Positions 12,901 to 24,300 of a DNA stretch of 64,000 nucleotides are shown one piece after another; the first letter of the stretch is position 1; each line of letters opens with the position of its first letter. The position numbers and the translations under genes were made by a program. Source of the DNA: Hygrocybe punicea (Eukaryota > Basidiomycota > Agaricomycetes > Agaricales > Hygrophoraceae). The notes below the pieces were generated by a model. The model was not told where the DNA came from, made no database searches, and worked only from the letters and a program-made list of their open reading frames with translations. The stretch is from positions 3,286,001 through 3,350,000 of the forward strand of contig OY744464.1 of the NCBI GenBank assembly GCA_963556145.1, in the 5' to 3' direction.

Positions 12901-15900
12901 GTCTCCAAGCCCAAGCACGGGCGAACCTTGTTCGACAGCAACACAAGAATATCACCAAGGCCCTATCCCAAGTTAAAGTCGTTACTGCCATTGGTGGCTT
13001 CCAAGCACGGGCACGAGCTGCTCTGACGCGTAACCGACATCGAGAGCAAAGTAAATGCCTTGAATTTTTACAACCGGATGTAGTCGGGTTCCAGGCTGCT
13101 GGTCGAGGAACATTAGTTCGTCGGGATTACTACGGATGGCGAGACCACCTGCGAAGAAGTCAGCCGGTTGCTACACTTCTACAAGCCATGTTGCGTGGGG
13201 TTCTGCAGCGAAAACATTTCCGTGCCAAAATGGAGTATTTCCGCGCCAATCTCCAGAAGGTGGTGAAAATACAGTCCCTGTTCCGTGGTAAAGAAACGAG
13301 GGAGCAGTACCGACAACTGACCTTGGGTACAAACGTTACCGTTGGGACAATTAAGAACTTCGTGCATCTGCTAGACGACTCTGAAGCGGATTTCCAGGAA
13401 GAGATCAAAGTGGAGAGACTCCGGAAAAAGGTGGTGGAAGGTATTAGGGAGAATCAGGCGTTGGAGAACGACGTTAACGATCTGGATGTTAAAATCGCGC
13501 TTGTCGTGCAACACGTCATGCGTTTCGAGGAAGTGGTCAGAGCCAAACGACACGGAGCTGATAGCGCAGCGGCCCACGCTGCACGATCTTCTGTTCTTGC
13601 TGCTCATGGAGACCCGTTTGCTGGCGCAAGTTCTCTCGACCATGCAGCTCATCGCAAGCTTGAACTCTATCAACAGCTATTTTATCTCTTGCAAACAAAA
13701 GGGGAATATTTGAGCCGCCTGTTTGTTCGAATATCCCTGGATAACACACCAGAAAAGAACAGGCGGCTCACGGAACGAGTTGTATTGACTTTATTTGGGT
13801 ATGGTCAAGATCATCGAGAAAACTACTTGTTTTTGAAGATGTTTCAGGTTAGTCCTCTGTTACCTAACCGCGAGGTCATTTTTTAGCGTCCTTCCACACA
13901 GTTGTCCATCCAAGAAGAAATCACATCCGCTAGATCGATCTCTGACATTATCCACGGCCATCCGATGTATATCAACATCGCAGTCCATTATGTTCGCCCA
14001 ATTCAGATCACTTATGCCCGTGACGCTCTTCAAGAAGTCATTCATGATGTGATCCACTCCGATGATCTCGATTTGGAAGCGGACCCTTCTTTGGTATTTG
14101 TAGTTTGCGAATTGAAGTTTTACAATCGTTCATATACTCAAACTTACAGATTCATCGGGCCAGGATAAATGTCGAAGAAATGATGTCTGGGATTGTTAGC
14201 TCCAAACAGAAGGATTTACCATTTTACCAAGCTCTGAATGACCCTGAGACTAGGGCGATATACATTCGTCGTGAGTATGTATCTCTACCACGTCCTGAAG
14301 ACTACTGAATGACAGAAACAGATCTTCAAACACTTCAATGGTGGACAGAGGCATTCGTGACTGCTATCACTCAGTCAACAAAGAAAATGCCTTACAGGAT
14401 GCGCTACCTGGCCAGAGAGACACTCGTTACTCTACGAGTAAGTAGTTGACCTGTACATACAGAATGATTTATTTATGGCCACCAGGATGTCTTTCCCGAT
14501 GCCTCAGACGAGCATTATGGCGCGGCTATTGGACGCCTAGTCTATTACCGGTACATCAACCCTGCTATAATGCATGTACCGCCAAATGGTTATTCTTCCT
14601 TCTGCTGATAATCTCATTATAGTACCCCGGAGACATTTGATATCGTACCAAATACAGTCGATGTAGCGGCGCGGAAAAACCTGGCCCAAATATCTAAGAT
14701 ATTGACGCAGATTACCAGCGGTTCCGAATTCGGTGATGATAATCCAGTTTATGTGCCGATCAATGATTACGTGCGAAAGACCATTTCACGTATGTCGGCG
14801 TGGATGTTTGAAGGTAAGCCTTAGATTGTTGGTAAAACTTTATCAACCTCATGTCGTTCCAGTCGCCAATGTGCCTGATGCCGAAACCCAGTTTCACGCA
14901 CACGAGTTCCTTGATGCGACAGTACAACCGAAACCTATCTACATATCCCCTAACGAAGTCTACTCCATGCATGCATTGCTGTCTCAACATCTGGATTCTC
15001 TGGTACGGTCTTTTCTTCAACTCTCAGACATTTGATTTCACCTAATATTAGGCCCCTTCTCGCGATGACACTATCCGAGTCATTCTCAATGAACTCGACG
15101 GCGTACCAAACTTTGGCAGTGATGAACTGAAGGACGCCAGAGACAGGGCTGTTACTCTCGAACTGACTAATCGGTTTGCCCACGTCCGAGGTGTGTAGCC
15201 AATATCGTTTATTGATCTTTACTCAGTTTCTTCCAGACCCTCAAGCCCATGAAAAAGCTCTTTGGGTACAAGCAAAACGAGCGGTCCTAGCCATTCTTCG
15301 TGTACAACCCGCCCAGAACCTTCTTGAGTCGTTAATGAGCCCTGTCGATGATCATGACGAGGAGGTATGGGAGGACATCTTAGAAAATGAGATGGAAAAC
15401 GAAAACACACGGCACATCTCAAGACGTCAACCTTCTACCACTGCTGGTGATGCGGCATATCGTCTTGAAGACATCAGATCGTGAGTCTCATCCATGATTC
15501 CGGATCAAGTCACGCTTATCATTAGATAGTATGACATTCAAGGAAGTGAAGGCCCACGCAATACAATCCTTGCTTGAACTGGAGAAACAGGGAAGGATCG
15601 ATCGGACAGATGGCTTTCAAGGCATACTCAATGCAATTGCTGGAGATGTTCGAAGCAAACATCGCAAAAGGCTTCAACGTCAACAAGAGATGAAGAGTAT
15701 GAACCTCGCCCTGCAACATCTCGCTGAACGCAAGAAATACTTCGAGGAACAGATTAACAGCTATCATGATTACGTTGAAGGTGCCATGAACACCATGCAG
15801 CGGGGCAAGGGGTGCGGATATTCTTTTTATATGCCTACCATTGGCACTGAGTGTCTCCTTAGGAAAAAACGCTTCGTCCTCCCCTTCACCAAGCAATACT

Positions 15901-16308
15901 TTCACCTCCGTGAGCTGCAGAAGACGGGCAAATCTCCCCAATTTGGTTCATTCAAATACGCCGCAAAGTATCTATATGAGAAAGGGATCTTGTTGTCGAT
16001 TGATCAATATTCTCCCCGCCAATTCGATAAAGTGGATCTCACCATTTCATCAAACGAAACTGGAGTGTTTACCCTGGATCTCGACAGCAGCATGCTGGGT
16101 AGCCCGACCCACATCGCCTCTGCCGATCTTCGAATGGAGGAGCTGTTGCAAGCCCAATACCAGAATCAATCCTCTTTCTCCCTGTTTAATGGCATGGTCA
16201 AAGTCAACCTCAATCTCTTCTTATATCAAATCAACAAGAAGTATGTTGTCGTAGGGTGCTTTCTTGGTTTCAAATGAATCTAATGACTTCAACAGATTCT
16301 ACGTCTAG
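9985..16308 (+). CDS. IQGAP-type scaffold protein (Rng2-like)
   Basis: Cytokinesis and cell-polarity scaffold linking calmodulin/myosin light chain, actin and the contractile ring. Order: a Ser/Pro-rich disordered N-terminus of roughly 430 residues; a calponin-homology actin-binding domain (about 11370-11900, including GVVLAKLAQVFQ and NLPKVIYCIHAL); a run of about 13 IQ-like motifs (12160-13320, pattern hhxLQAxxRGxLxRR); the GAP-related domain beginning YGQDHRENYLFLKMFQ; and the IQGAP C-terminal domain (SMTFKEVKAHAIQSL onward). IQGAP GAP-related domains generally bind Rho-type GTPases without activating GTP hydrolysis. The last intron splits the codon before FYV and TAG 16306-16308. ATG 9985 opens a long continuous frame. 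The fission-yeast counterpart is Rng2. Confidence 0.93.
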
Positions 16309-16593
16309 ATCATCATTATTCTGCTTTGCAACTTGTTCTGATCTGTCCTTGGAGAACTTCTCGTTTCTCTGCTGATGATTCTACTTAATTTCAACTGTGT
16401 AGCCGATATCATGAAAAAGTGTATTTTTTATTATTTGTAGAATCATAGTAAACAAACACACGACTAGAGTAAAGCCCAGATACAAACGATTCGACCCCTA
16501 TCGGAGTCGAGGTTACATTGCTTGCAATCTCGGTTGCTGGATGCACCACCGCACTTGCACTGGCAAGTAGCTGGGAAGACGTATCGTGACTCG

Positions 16594-19500
16594 ATGGCCT
16601 CTCCTGGTTCCAGTGCATTCGTCACCCGTTCATCTTCCCCTTCCTCAACGAGCTCCTATTCCGACGTCGCCGCACTAGAAAGTACGAAACCCCCTGTGAT
16701 TTTAGGAATATGTGCAATGGATATCAAGGCCAGGTCAAAAGCCATGAGGGAAATATTGACTAGATTGGTTGAGAAAGCAAGAGGTTTGATTGAAGTTAAG
16801 GTATTCGGGGATAAAGTTATCTTAGATGAAGGTGTGAAATAGCTTCCTCTCAGACATTCAACACTTATCCTCGGACAGATGTCGAGAACTGGCCCCGATG
16901 TGACATTTTAATTTCTTTTTTTTCCACCGACTTCCCCCTCGACAAAGCGATTTCTTACGTGAAACTCCGCAGTCCATTCTGTATCAATGACCTACCCCCG
17001 CAAGCTCTCTTGTGGGACCGTCGCCTAGTTGGTGCTGTCCTTGACCATCTTCTTGTTCCCACTCCGAAGCGTCTCGAGGTTTCAAGGGATGGAGGTCCCA
17101 AGGTAGATAAGGACCTACAGGACCTCATGAAACAGAGATTGGGTATTGTGCTTGGCGGGCTTCAGGTCACCCCGAAGGTCGTACTTAGCGATGATGGCGA
17201 TACCATCACCATCGATGGCCAGACACTTCAGAAACCATTCGTAGAAAAACCTGTAAGCGGTGAAGACCACAACGTATATATTTATTTCCGCGGTGGCGGC
17301 GGTCGTCGTTTGTTCAGAAAGGTGTGTTACCGTAACTGTGCATCAAGCCGCCTCACGATTGCTTCCTATTACATATAGGTTGGAAATAAATCCAGTGACT
17401 TTGACCATACATTGAACACTCCCAGGGTGGAGGGATCATACATTTACGAACAGTTCGTGGAAGATAACTCTGAAGATATCAAGGTATATACGGTCGGCAA
17501 AGAGTATATCCATGCAGAAACTCGCAAATCCCCGGTTGTCGATGGAGTTGTTAGAAGAAATACCGAAGGGAAAGAAATCCGGTTAGCAAGGTGCAATCCT
17601 ATCATTGTTCGCTGCCGATTTGTAAATCATAGTTTTACCACCTGCTTGAGCGACGAAGAGAGGTCCTGGGCGAACAGAATCTGCGACGGGTTTGGTCAGA
17701 GAGTATGTGGCTTTGATATGTTGCGATGTGACAACGGGACAAAGGGACAAGTGATTGATGTGAATGGTTGGAGTTTCGTGAAAGGTAATGAATCTTACTA
17801 CGGTATGTTTAATTAGTGGCATTCACCGCCAAGCGCCTCTTTGTGACATACGGCTAAAAATCCATGTTTTGCAGACAAGGCTGCCGAAATACTGGGAGCT
17901 TTATGCGTCCGAGTGTCCTCCTCTCCAGATCGTCCGTTGCCATCTGTGGAAATGACCGTCGCCGAGCCCTCAACGTGGCTTTTAAAAGCCAATGTAACCG
18001 TCTTTCGCCACGCGGATCGTACTCCAAAGCAGAAACTCAAATTTAACTTCCCCATTGGAGCGACCTGGATGTCACCCTTTGTCGCACTTCTGAATGGGGA
18101 CAAAGAGGAGGTTATACTGCGCGAGAAGAATCAACTTGGTCTGATTGCCACGGCAGTCGAGGAAGCGAAACGTCTTGGTGCTGATGGGGACGATCTTGCA
18201 AAGTTGACCCAGCTCAATAATGCCCTTGTCAGTAAGATCTCGCTTCCCGGAACGAAAGCCCAATTAAAACCGGTTTACTCCAAACGCCAAGCTGGGCAAG
18301 TACGAATCCTCTCCAAGTTGACTCTGGTTTTCAAATGGGGTGGCGAGGTGAGGAGCCTTTTCATTCTCCTACAGTATATTTCTGAATCATTTATTAGTTC
18401 ACGCACTCCGCAAGGTATCAATCTCGGGATTTGGGAGAAAATATGAAGAAAGATATATCCATTATGAGTGAGTTTGATTTCCATTTCTAGATTTCAAGCA
18501 TGTGCTGATGTACGAGTCGTAGACAGAGACGTTCTGAATAATATCAAGGTAAAGCGAATCATCGTGCCCGATCGGCTTCCCGAACTTTTCACCAGATATA
18601 TACCTCGTCGGAGCGTCGTGTTATGGCCTCAGCCGAAATATTTGCTGCGGCGTTGGTCGGTTTACAAGGCTCCAACTATATCATCCCTTCATCGAATTCA
18701 AGTTCTCGGTCGGCGTCTAGCAATGGATTTACGGACAGAAGCTTATCTCGGCCTTCTTCTCCACAGCAGCCTCTCATCCTCATTATTTCAAAAGAGCTTT
18801 TAGATGATTCCAATGCTGCCAAGGACCTGATGGATGATGTCAAAAAGCGTCTGAAAAATTTGTTACGGCCTGGTGAGCCGGAAAAGAGGCCCGAGCTGAC
18901 GTGGCCTAAGAGCATGAACAAGGAACCGGTTGAAGTTGTCAAGGTTAGTGCCCAGTCTCTGAAAACGCGAGGTAGAATGATGGCATGCCTCGTACAGGAA
19001 GTAATTGAACTATTGAGTTCCTTCCGGGATATCATGCACAGGAATTTTGAGACCATGGATGTGGATAAGGTGCAAGATCGGTGGTATACTACCTCTCTTT
19101 ACTTTGAGTTCTTTTACATGCACAGACGCGTTTTCTAGGTGTTGTGGCGATCAGCCTTGGCTCTTCCGAGAACGTTGGGAGAAATTATTTGAAGACTTCT
19201 GCGATGTAAAGCAAGAGAAATTCGATCCTTCTCGCGTCAGTGGTGCGTTTTTAGGGAAGTGATGCGTCCAACGGGGTTTTCATCTAGGTTTCAGAACTTT
19301 ATGACACGTTAAAATATTGCGCCCTGCATCATCGAACGTTTCTATTTGCAATATTTGACGATAAGGATCACCCCTTGCACGATCGTAAACTTCACGAGTT
19401 GTACAGTCGAGCCAAAGCTCTCTTCGATCTCGTCGCACCCCAGGAATATGGCATCGATCCGGATGAGAAGTAAGCGGTTGCAATCAGAAATGTTTAGCCA

Positions 19501-20254
19501 ACTCTCCCGAATTTCTAGAGAAGAAATTGGTATTCTCACGTCACTTCCCCTTCTCCGCAAAGTCATCGAGGACCTGGAAGCCGCTCGCAACAATGGTGAC
19601 AGCTCGTTGACACTTTATTTCACGAAGGAAAGTCACATCCGCACTCTGGTGAATCTTGTCCTGCTGTCCGGCCTGCCCGTTGCCAACCGAAGGATACCAG
19701 AGCTTGATTACGCCGTAAATTTCTGTTTTCTGTTTTATTGTATTTTTATTGATATAACCCGTATCGCAGTCCCACATTACGCATGTCTTTACTATCTCGG
19801 CCCAAACTCCTGCTCACAAGGAGTCACTAGGTTTGAACTTTACGAACGCGATTATGGGCGAGGAAAGTCCGACAAGGAGTACTCGATCAAACTCTCCTTG
19901 AGCGAAGGCGCCCACTCCTCCAATGTCCTTGATTCGACTTTGGACGCTCGGCATGCACTGAATGTACAACCTCGAAGGTTAGCAGGTACTCGGATTCATT
20001 GTGCCCTTGCATTTCTAACTGTAGAATTTCTTTCCTGCAGAAAGCTCACACAGCACCTTCCTTACAGTCTCGTTATTGAGAAATTGACAAAACATTTTGG
20101 GAGAGTAAACGATGTGAAATTCTTTTCCCTTCTGACATGTGGTTACTGAAACCAGCAATAGAACGATACTAGTTCTGACACGGCACTCGTTGAAGACCTT
20201 CGCAAGCCTTCGCCCAAACCTTCGACGAACGACAGTAGCAGTGATGACCCTTAG
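16594..20254 (+). CDS. Inositol hexakisphosphate/diphosphoinositol kinase, Vip1/Asp1 family
   Basis: Bifunctional enzyme making and removing the 1-pyrophosphate on InsP6/InsP7, which signals phosphate status and controls polarity and microtubules in fungi. The N-terminal ATP-grasp kinase starts at [20 protein letters not shown] and includes [40 protein letters not shown] and DIKVYTVG. The C-terminal histidine-acid-phosphatase-like domain starts at [11 protein letters not shown] (conserved RHxxRTP) and continues through EFTH-type text, [15 protein letters not shown] and the Vip1-specific tail to SSSDDP and TAG 20252-20254. Many introns. ATG 16594 (MASPGSS) is the first in-frame ATG. An upstream MQSRLL-type frame would need a non-ATG start. 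It lies 50 bp from the convergent FTS-like gene. Confidence 0.94.
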
Positions 20255-20304
20255 ATCGGCCTATTGCGGCTGAAATGTCGTTAGCTAATAAGAGAGCCAC
20301 GACT

Positions 20305-21245
20305 TTATAATGATGGTGTATCTGATGGTGTATCTGACACATTCAACTTCTGTAAACCAAGCGCTGTTTTGAGCGTGTTCAACTGAGCCTGATCGAGCTC
20401 CCCGAAATGTATCCCATCGCGAGGCTTGCCTGTCACTGAAGGATGATCTCTATCGAAAAGAGCAGAAGAAGACTGTGATAACAGCGATGACTGAGTGGCC
20501 AGAGCCGCGAATGATGAGGTCGAGTCATGATATCTACGCGATAGTCAGTATTGATATGGGGCCCCAGAAGAGGAAACGTATACAATCTAACAAGTCGTCA
20601 TCTCATGGTATTTTGGATGATGTCGAACTCACCGAAAAGCCTCCTTGTTGAAACAATCAGATTCTTTCATATCATCCAGGGCGTGTTTCTTAAACGCCGC
20701 TTTAACCCAGTGAAGCACGTCAAATATGTGGTGTTCCTTGGGTCTAGCGGAAGTTATTAGTTGATTTGCATGTCCCGAAATCAAATGACCGACCTCCAAG
20801 GACGAAATCGAGGAGCAAGATTGAAGATACCATTTCTCTGGGAGATCAAAGGATGAAATACATCGGACAGGAACTGCACAACAGGTGGCCGCTCCGGGTA
20901 GTTGGTGGGAAAAGTTACGCAAAACTTAAGGATGGAGTCCGTATAGTAACCTTTTCAAGTTTGTCACGTCGATTCACGCTCCTGGGGTATCGAATGATAC
21001 TCACCTCGATGTACAAAGAAAACGCCATCCCAAACGAGGAGGTTGTCGATGGACGGAATGACATACATTCCCAAAGGACAATGCCCGTTGTGCCGCAAGG
21101 AAGCATATTCAAGGGAGACAGCCGTGCGAGTAAGGGAACTTGTTGCGGCATCCGGGTCGTGAGCGTGACGATTTGAATGCGATGGTTTATTGATTGGGGT
21201 GTATCCTAAATCCACGAAGGAAGCTCCGGCAAACGCGCCGGACAT
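20305..21245 (-). CDS. FTS/AKTIP-like inactive ubiquitin-conjugating E2 variant
   Basis: E2-fold protein without the catalytic cysteine. Reading on minus from ATG 21245: MSGAFAGASFVDLGY, then YVIPSIDNLLVWDGVFFVH, the strand KFCVTFPTNYPERPPVV and FHPLISQRNGIFNLAPRF. In active E2s the HP(N) segment is followed by a Cys; here that region has none. The W-containing helix RPKEHHIFDVLHWVK follows. This fits the AKTIP/FTS family, which in animals and Aspergillus joins Hook and FHIP to link early endosomes to dynein. At least three introns are seen (for example GTGAGTATC...GAAAAG after FFVHR, and GTGAGTTCG...GCGTAG after EAF). The tail ends DTPSL with TAA at 20305-20307. UEV/Mms2-type proteins are an alternative, but the motif order favours FTS. 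Confidence 0.8.
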
Positions 21246-21373
21246 GCCTGTGAGTTAGAAGGAAGTTATTTGCGCTAGTTTGGAACGGACGGTACAGAAC
21301 ATCAAACCAAAACAATCAAATTCCTTACGCAGACAATACAACACTGCACAACCACTTCCTTGACACCTGCACC
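21246..21373. promoter_or_regulatory. Shared divergent promoter, FTS-like / THO2
   Basis: Only 128 bp separate the two start codons, so both 5'UTRs and core promoters must lie here or overlap the neighbouring transcript. The THO2-proximal half is A/C-rich. No TATA box is seen, as is usual for such housekeeping pairs. Confidence 0.55.
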
Positions 21374-24300
21374 ATGGATGTCGTGAATAGTGTGCGTAAA
21401 TGTCTTGCCACTTGGTCCAAAGGAGGAGCATCTGAGTGGTGAGCAACTAGATAGAATCTTCTCGCCACTGAAACATACTTTTTGAACAGTCGCAATATTC
21501 TCACATCTCCCCATTGTAATCCCTGTGACCCTAATTGTGTTGATGTGCTCACGACAGCATACCATACACTCCTCGCTTCGACGTTGGCGAGTTGGTCTCC
21601 AAAGCATACTCTCCTCCCCGATGCATTCGTTGCATTCGTGCAGTCGGTATTGGATGGTCTTCCTTCGTCGTCATCCACGTCTACAAGCAGCTCTTCAAAC
21701 GTAGCTATCTTCGGAGAGGTTCTCATCGATATGATGTGGTCTGTCGATGCAGAGTTGGAAGAAGTTGTTGGAGAGGCAAAGGTGACTGTTATGAATTGTG
21801 GAGACCAGAGTGGTGCGTCTTATAGTACGACGAAGGAAACCAAGAAGCATTGACCAGGATTTCTCAGCCATATTTTCGAAGGCGATGAAAGTGAAGCAGA
21901 ATGCCGAGAATGACAAGGAAATTGTCACGGTCATTGTAAAGAAGCTTCTGGTCAGATCGGAGTTACTTCCTGCGTCATCTCCTCTTACACGTTTGTTGCC
22001 ACCAGAACTCTGGTATTATTAACCCAGCGCTATGTCGAGAACGCTTAGATCTGGCGCTGCTAGCCAGCGTTGGTCTTATCTCGGACAAAGCTTCATTCGA
22101 CAAGAAGGAGATCAGAACCAGGACTGGCTTATTGTGTGTCTGCCATGTTTTTTCTTCAATTCTGAGTTTGGCTGAATCATTGGCATATCAGTTACAAGCA
22201 GAACAAGTTCAATCTCCTACGCGAGCAATCTGAAGGTTACAGCAAGCTTGCTGCCGAACTCACCAGCAGCGTGGGGCCCACGCATTCACCTTTCACGGGT
22301 CGTCCGACAGAATCATATACATCAATCGCCGACCGTGCTCGACCAGTTTGGGAAAGAGTCATTAGCCTTATCGGTTATTTCGACCTGGATCCCAATCGTG
22401 CTTTGGATATTATACTTGACGTTCTATCTGTCCATCTGGCTACCCACTACCACTTCTTTCTCGCCTTGTTATCTTTCTCTCCTTGGTCTGAGCCATACCG
22501 AAGGCCAACAACTGAAAACGAATGGAACTCTGTGCCAGTCCAGTACCAGGGCAAGAATCTCGATGAAGTTTTGTCTTTGGCGGATCCTATGTTGGGAAAC
22601 GAGACCGATACTTTCTCAACGTCGTCCAGCAATCCAAGAGTACTTGCTCAAGTACTAGGTTTCAAATTTGCATACTATCAGGTCCGCTAGCCATTGCTCT
22701 TCCACAACTTATCCTCATAGGCCACGCAGTCACCGGACGTTATTGAAACGACGCCAAAACATCTATACCTCACTGCCGCCGTTCTTATTCGTGAAGGTTT
22801 CTTAACTTTGGAAGACATTTATCCTCATGCACGTTTGTTCTATCAAAGTGATCTCGCGACCTCGAATTCACATTTCGTATAGTTAACTCGCAGTGACGAT
22901 GACATGACGAAAGTTCACCAAGACTACAAGGCCAATGTCCAATCCAGAATGTCCAGTGCAAAGATTAGCCAGCTGGCAATGGCGGCCCCTCTGGAATCTG
23001 GTTCCTCAACCATCAAGTCCAAATCAACTGCTACTTCTGTAGAATCCAAGAAGTCCGTAGAGGCCAAGGATGTTCCTAATCAAAAGCTCGGGCTTCTTTC
23101 AGCACTTTTGTCTGTTGGAGCCTTGCGGCCAGCGTTTGCAATCATGTCAAAATTTCCTTGGCTGGTTGATGCTCACTCGGAAATTGCAGACCTTGTGTTG
23201 CGCGTCATGAAGCAATCGCTATCAGGACTCTACGAGACATTACTAGTGATCAAGGAGCGAAATCCTAGTTTCAGCCAACCTCGTGCTCGTTACGGGATTG
23301 GCGGCGTGTCCTTGCCCCCTGCTCGCAAACCCCTCCTCACATTGTGGGCACCCACTCCTCCGAGCACCAGCACTATGGACTTCGTCTTCTTTTTTCCTGA
23401 TTGGATCCGATGCGTGCCTATCTGCTCGTCGTTGGATGATCTTGTGGATGTCATCGAACCGATGATGCGTTTCGTCGGTGTACATGTATCCCGTGATCCC
23501 CTGTTTTTAACCAAATTCTTGCGGCTTGGTCGTTTGCATATAATGTCGACGGTAACGGATCAAATTTCAGTGGGCAAATGAAACCTGTTCTCATCATAGT
23601 TTCCATTCGCAGGTTTCTGTGGATCCTGCGACACGGAAAAATGTAGGGGATCCTGACCCTAAGCATCCCATTCGTGTCTTTTGGTTCAAGATACTGCGTT
23701 TGTATTTGCTTCCTGCGCTTCCTCTGATTCGAGGTAACGCTGTGTGCACCGTGGAAGTCTGGAACATCATCAGACAGTATGAGACAACGGCGCGGTGGAG
23801 CTTGTACGGCGAATGGAAATCAATGATATACAAATCTCATCCGGAGCTTCGTATCCGCGAAGTTCAAGCCGATCGGGAATCCAAGGGTATCCTTCGTCGT
23901 CTTTCTCACAACACCATTGATACTTTATCCGGAACCGTTGCAAAGCTGGCCCATTCAAATCCGTGTATCTTCTTCACAAACGCTGTCCATCAGATCATGG
24001 CATATGACAACTTGGCCAACGTTGTGATACAAGCTTTGCGATTTGTTACAAATATGGGCTTTGACGTTCTTGTCTTCATCATCTTGGATGCGCTTGCGAA
24101 TCCCCGCAGAGAGCGAGTGAAAGATGATGGGGTAAATACGTCGGATTGGCTGCAAAGTATGTTAAAGGTCTAACCGTTCCTTTTGCAATCTCATGATTAT
24201 CCGCAGGCCTTGCCTCCTTTACCGGAATGTTGTTTAGGAGATATAGCGCCGACTTGACTCCTGTGCTCAAGTACATCGTGCATCAACTTTTCAATGGCCA

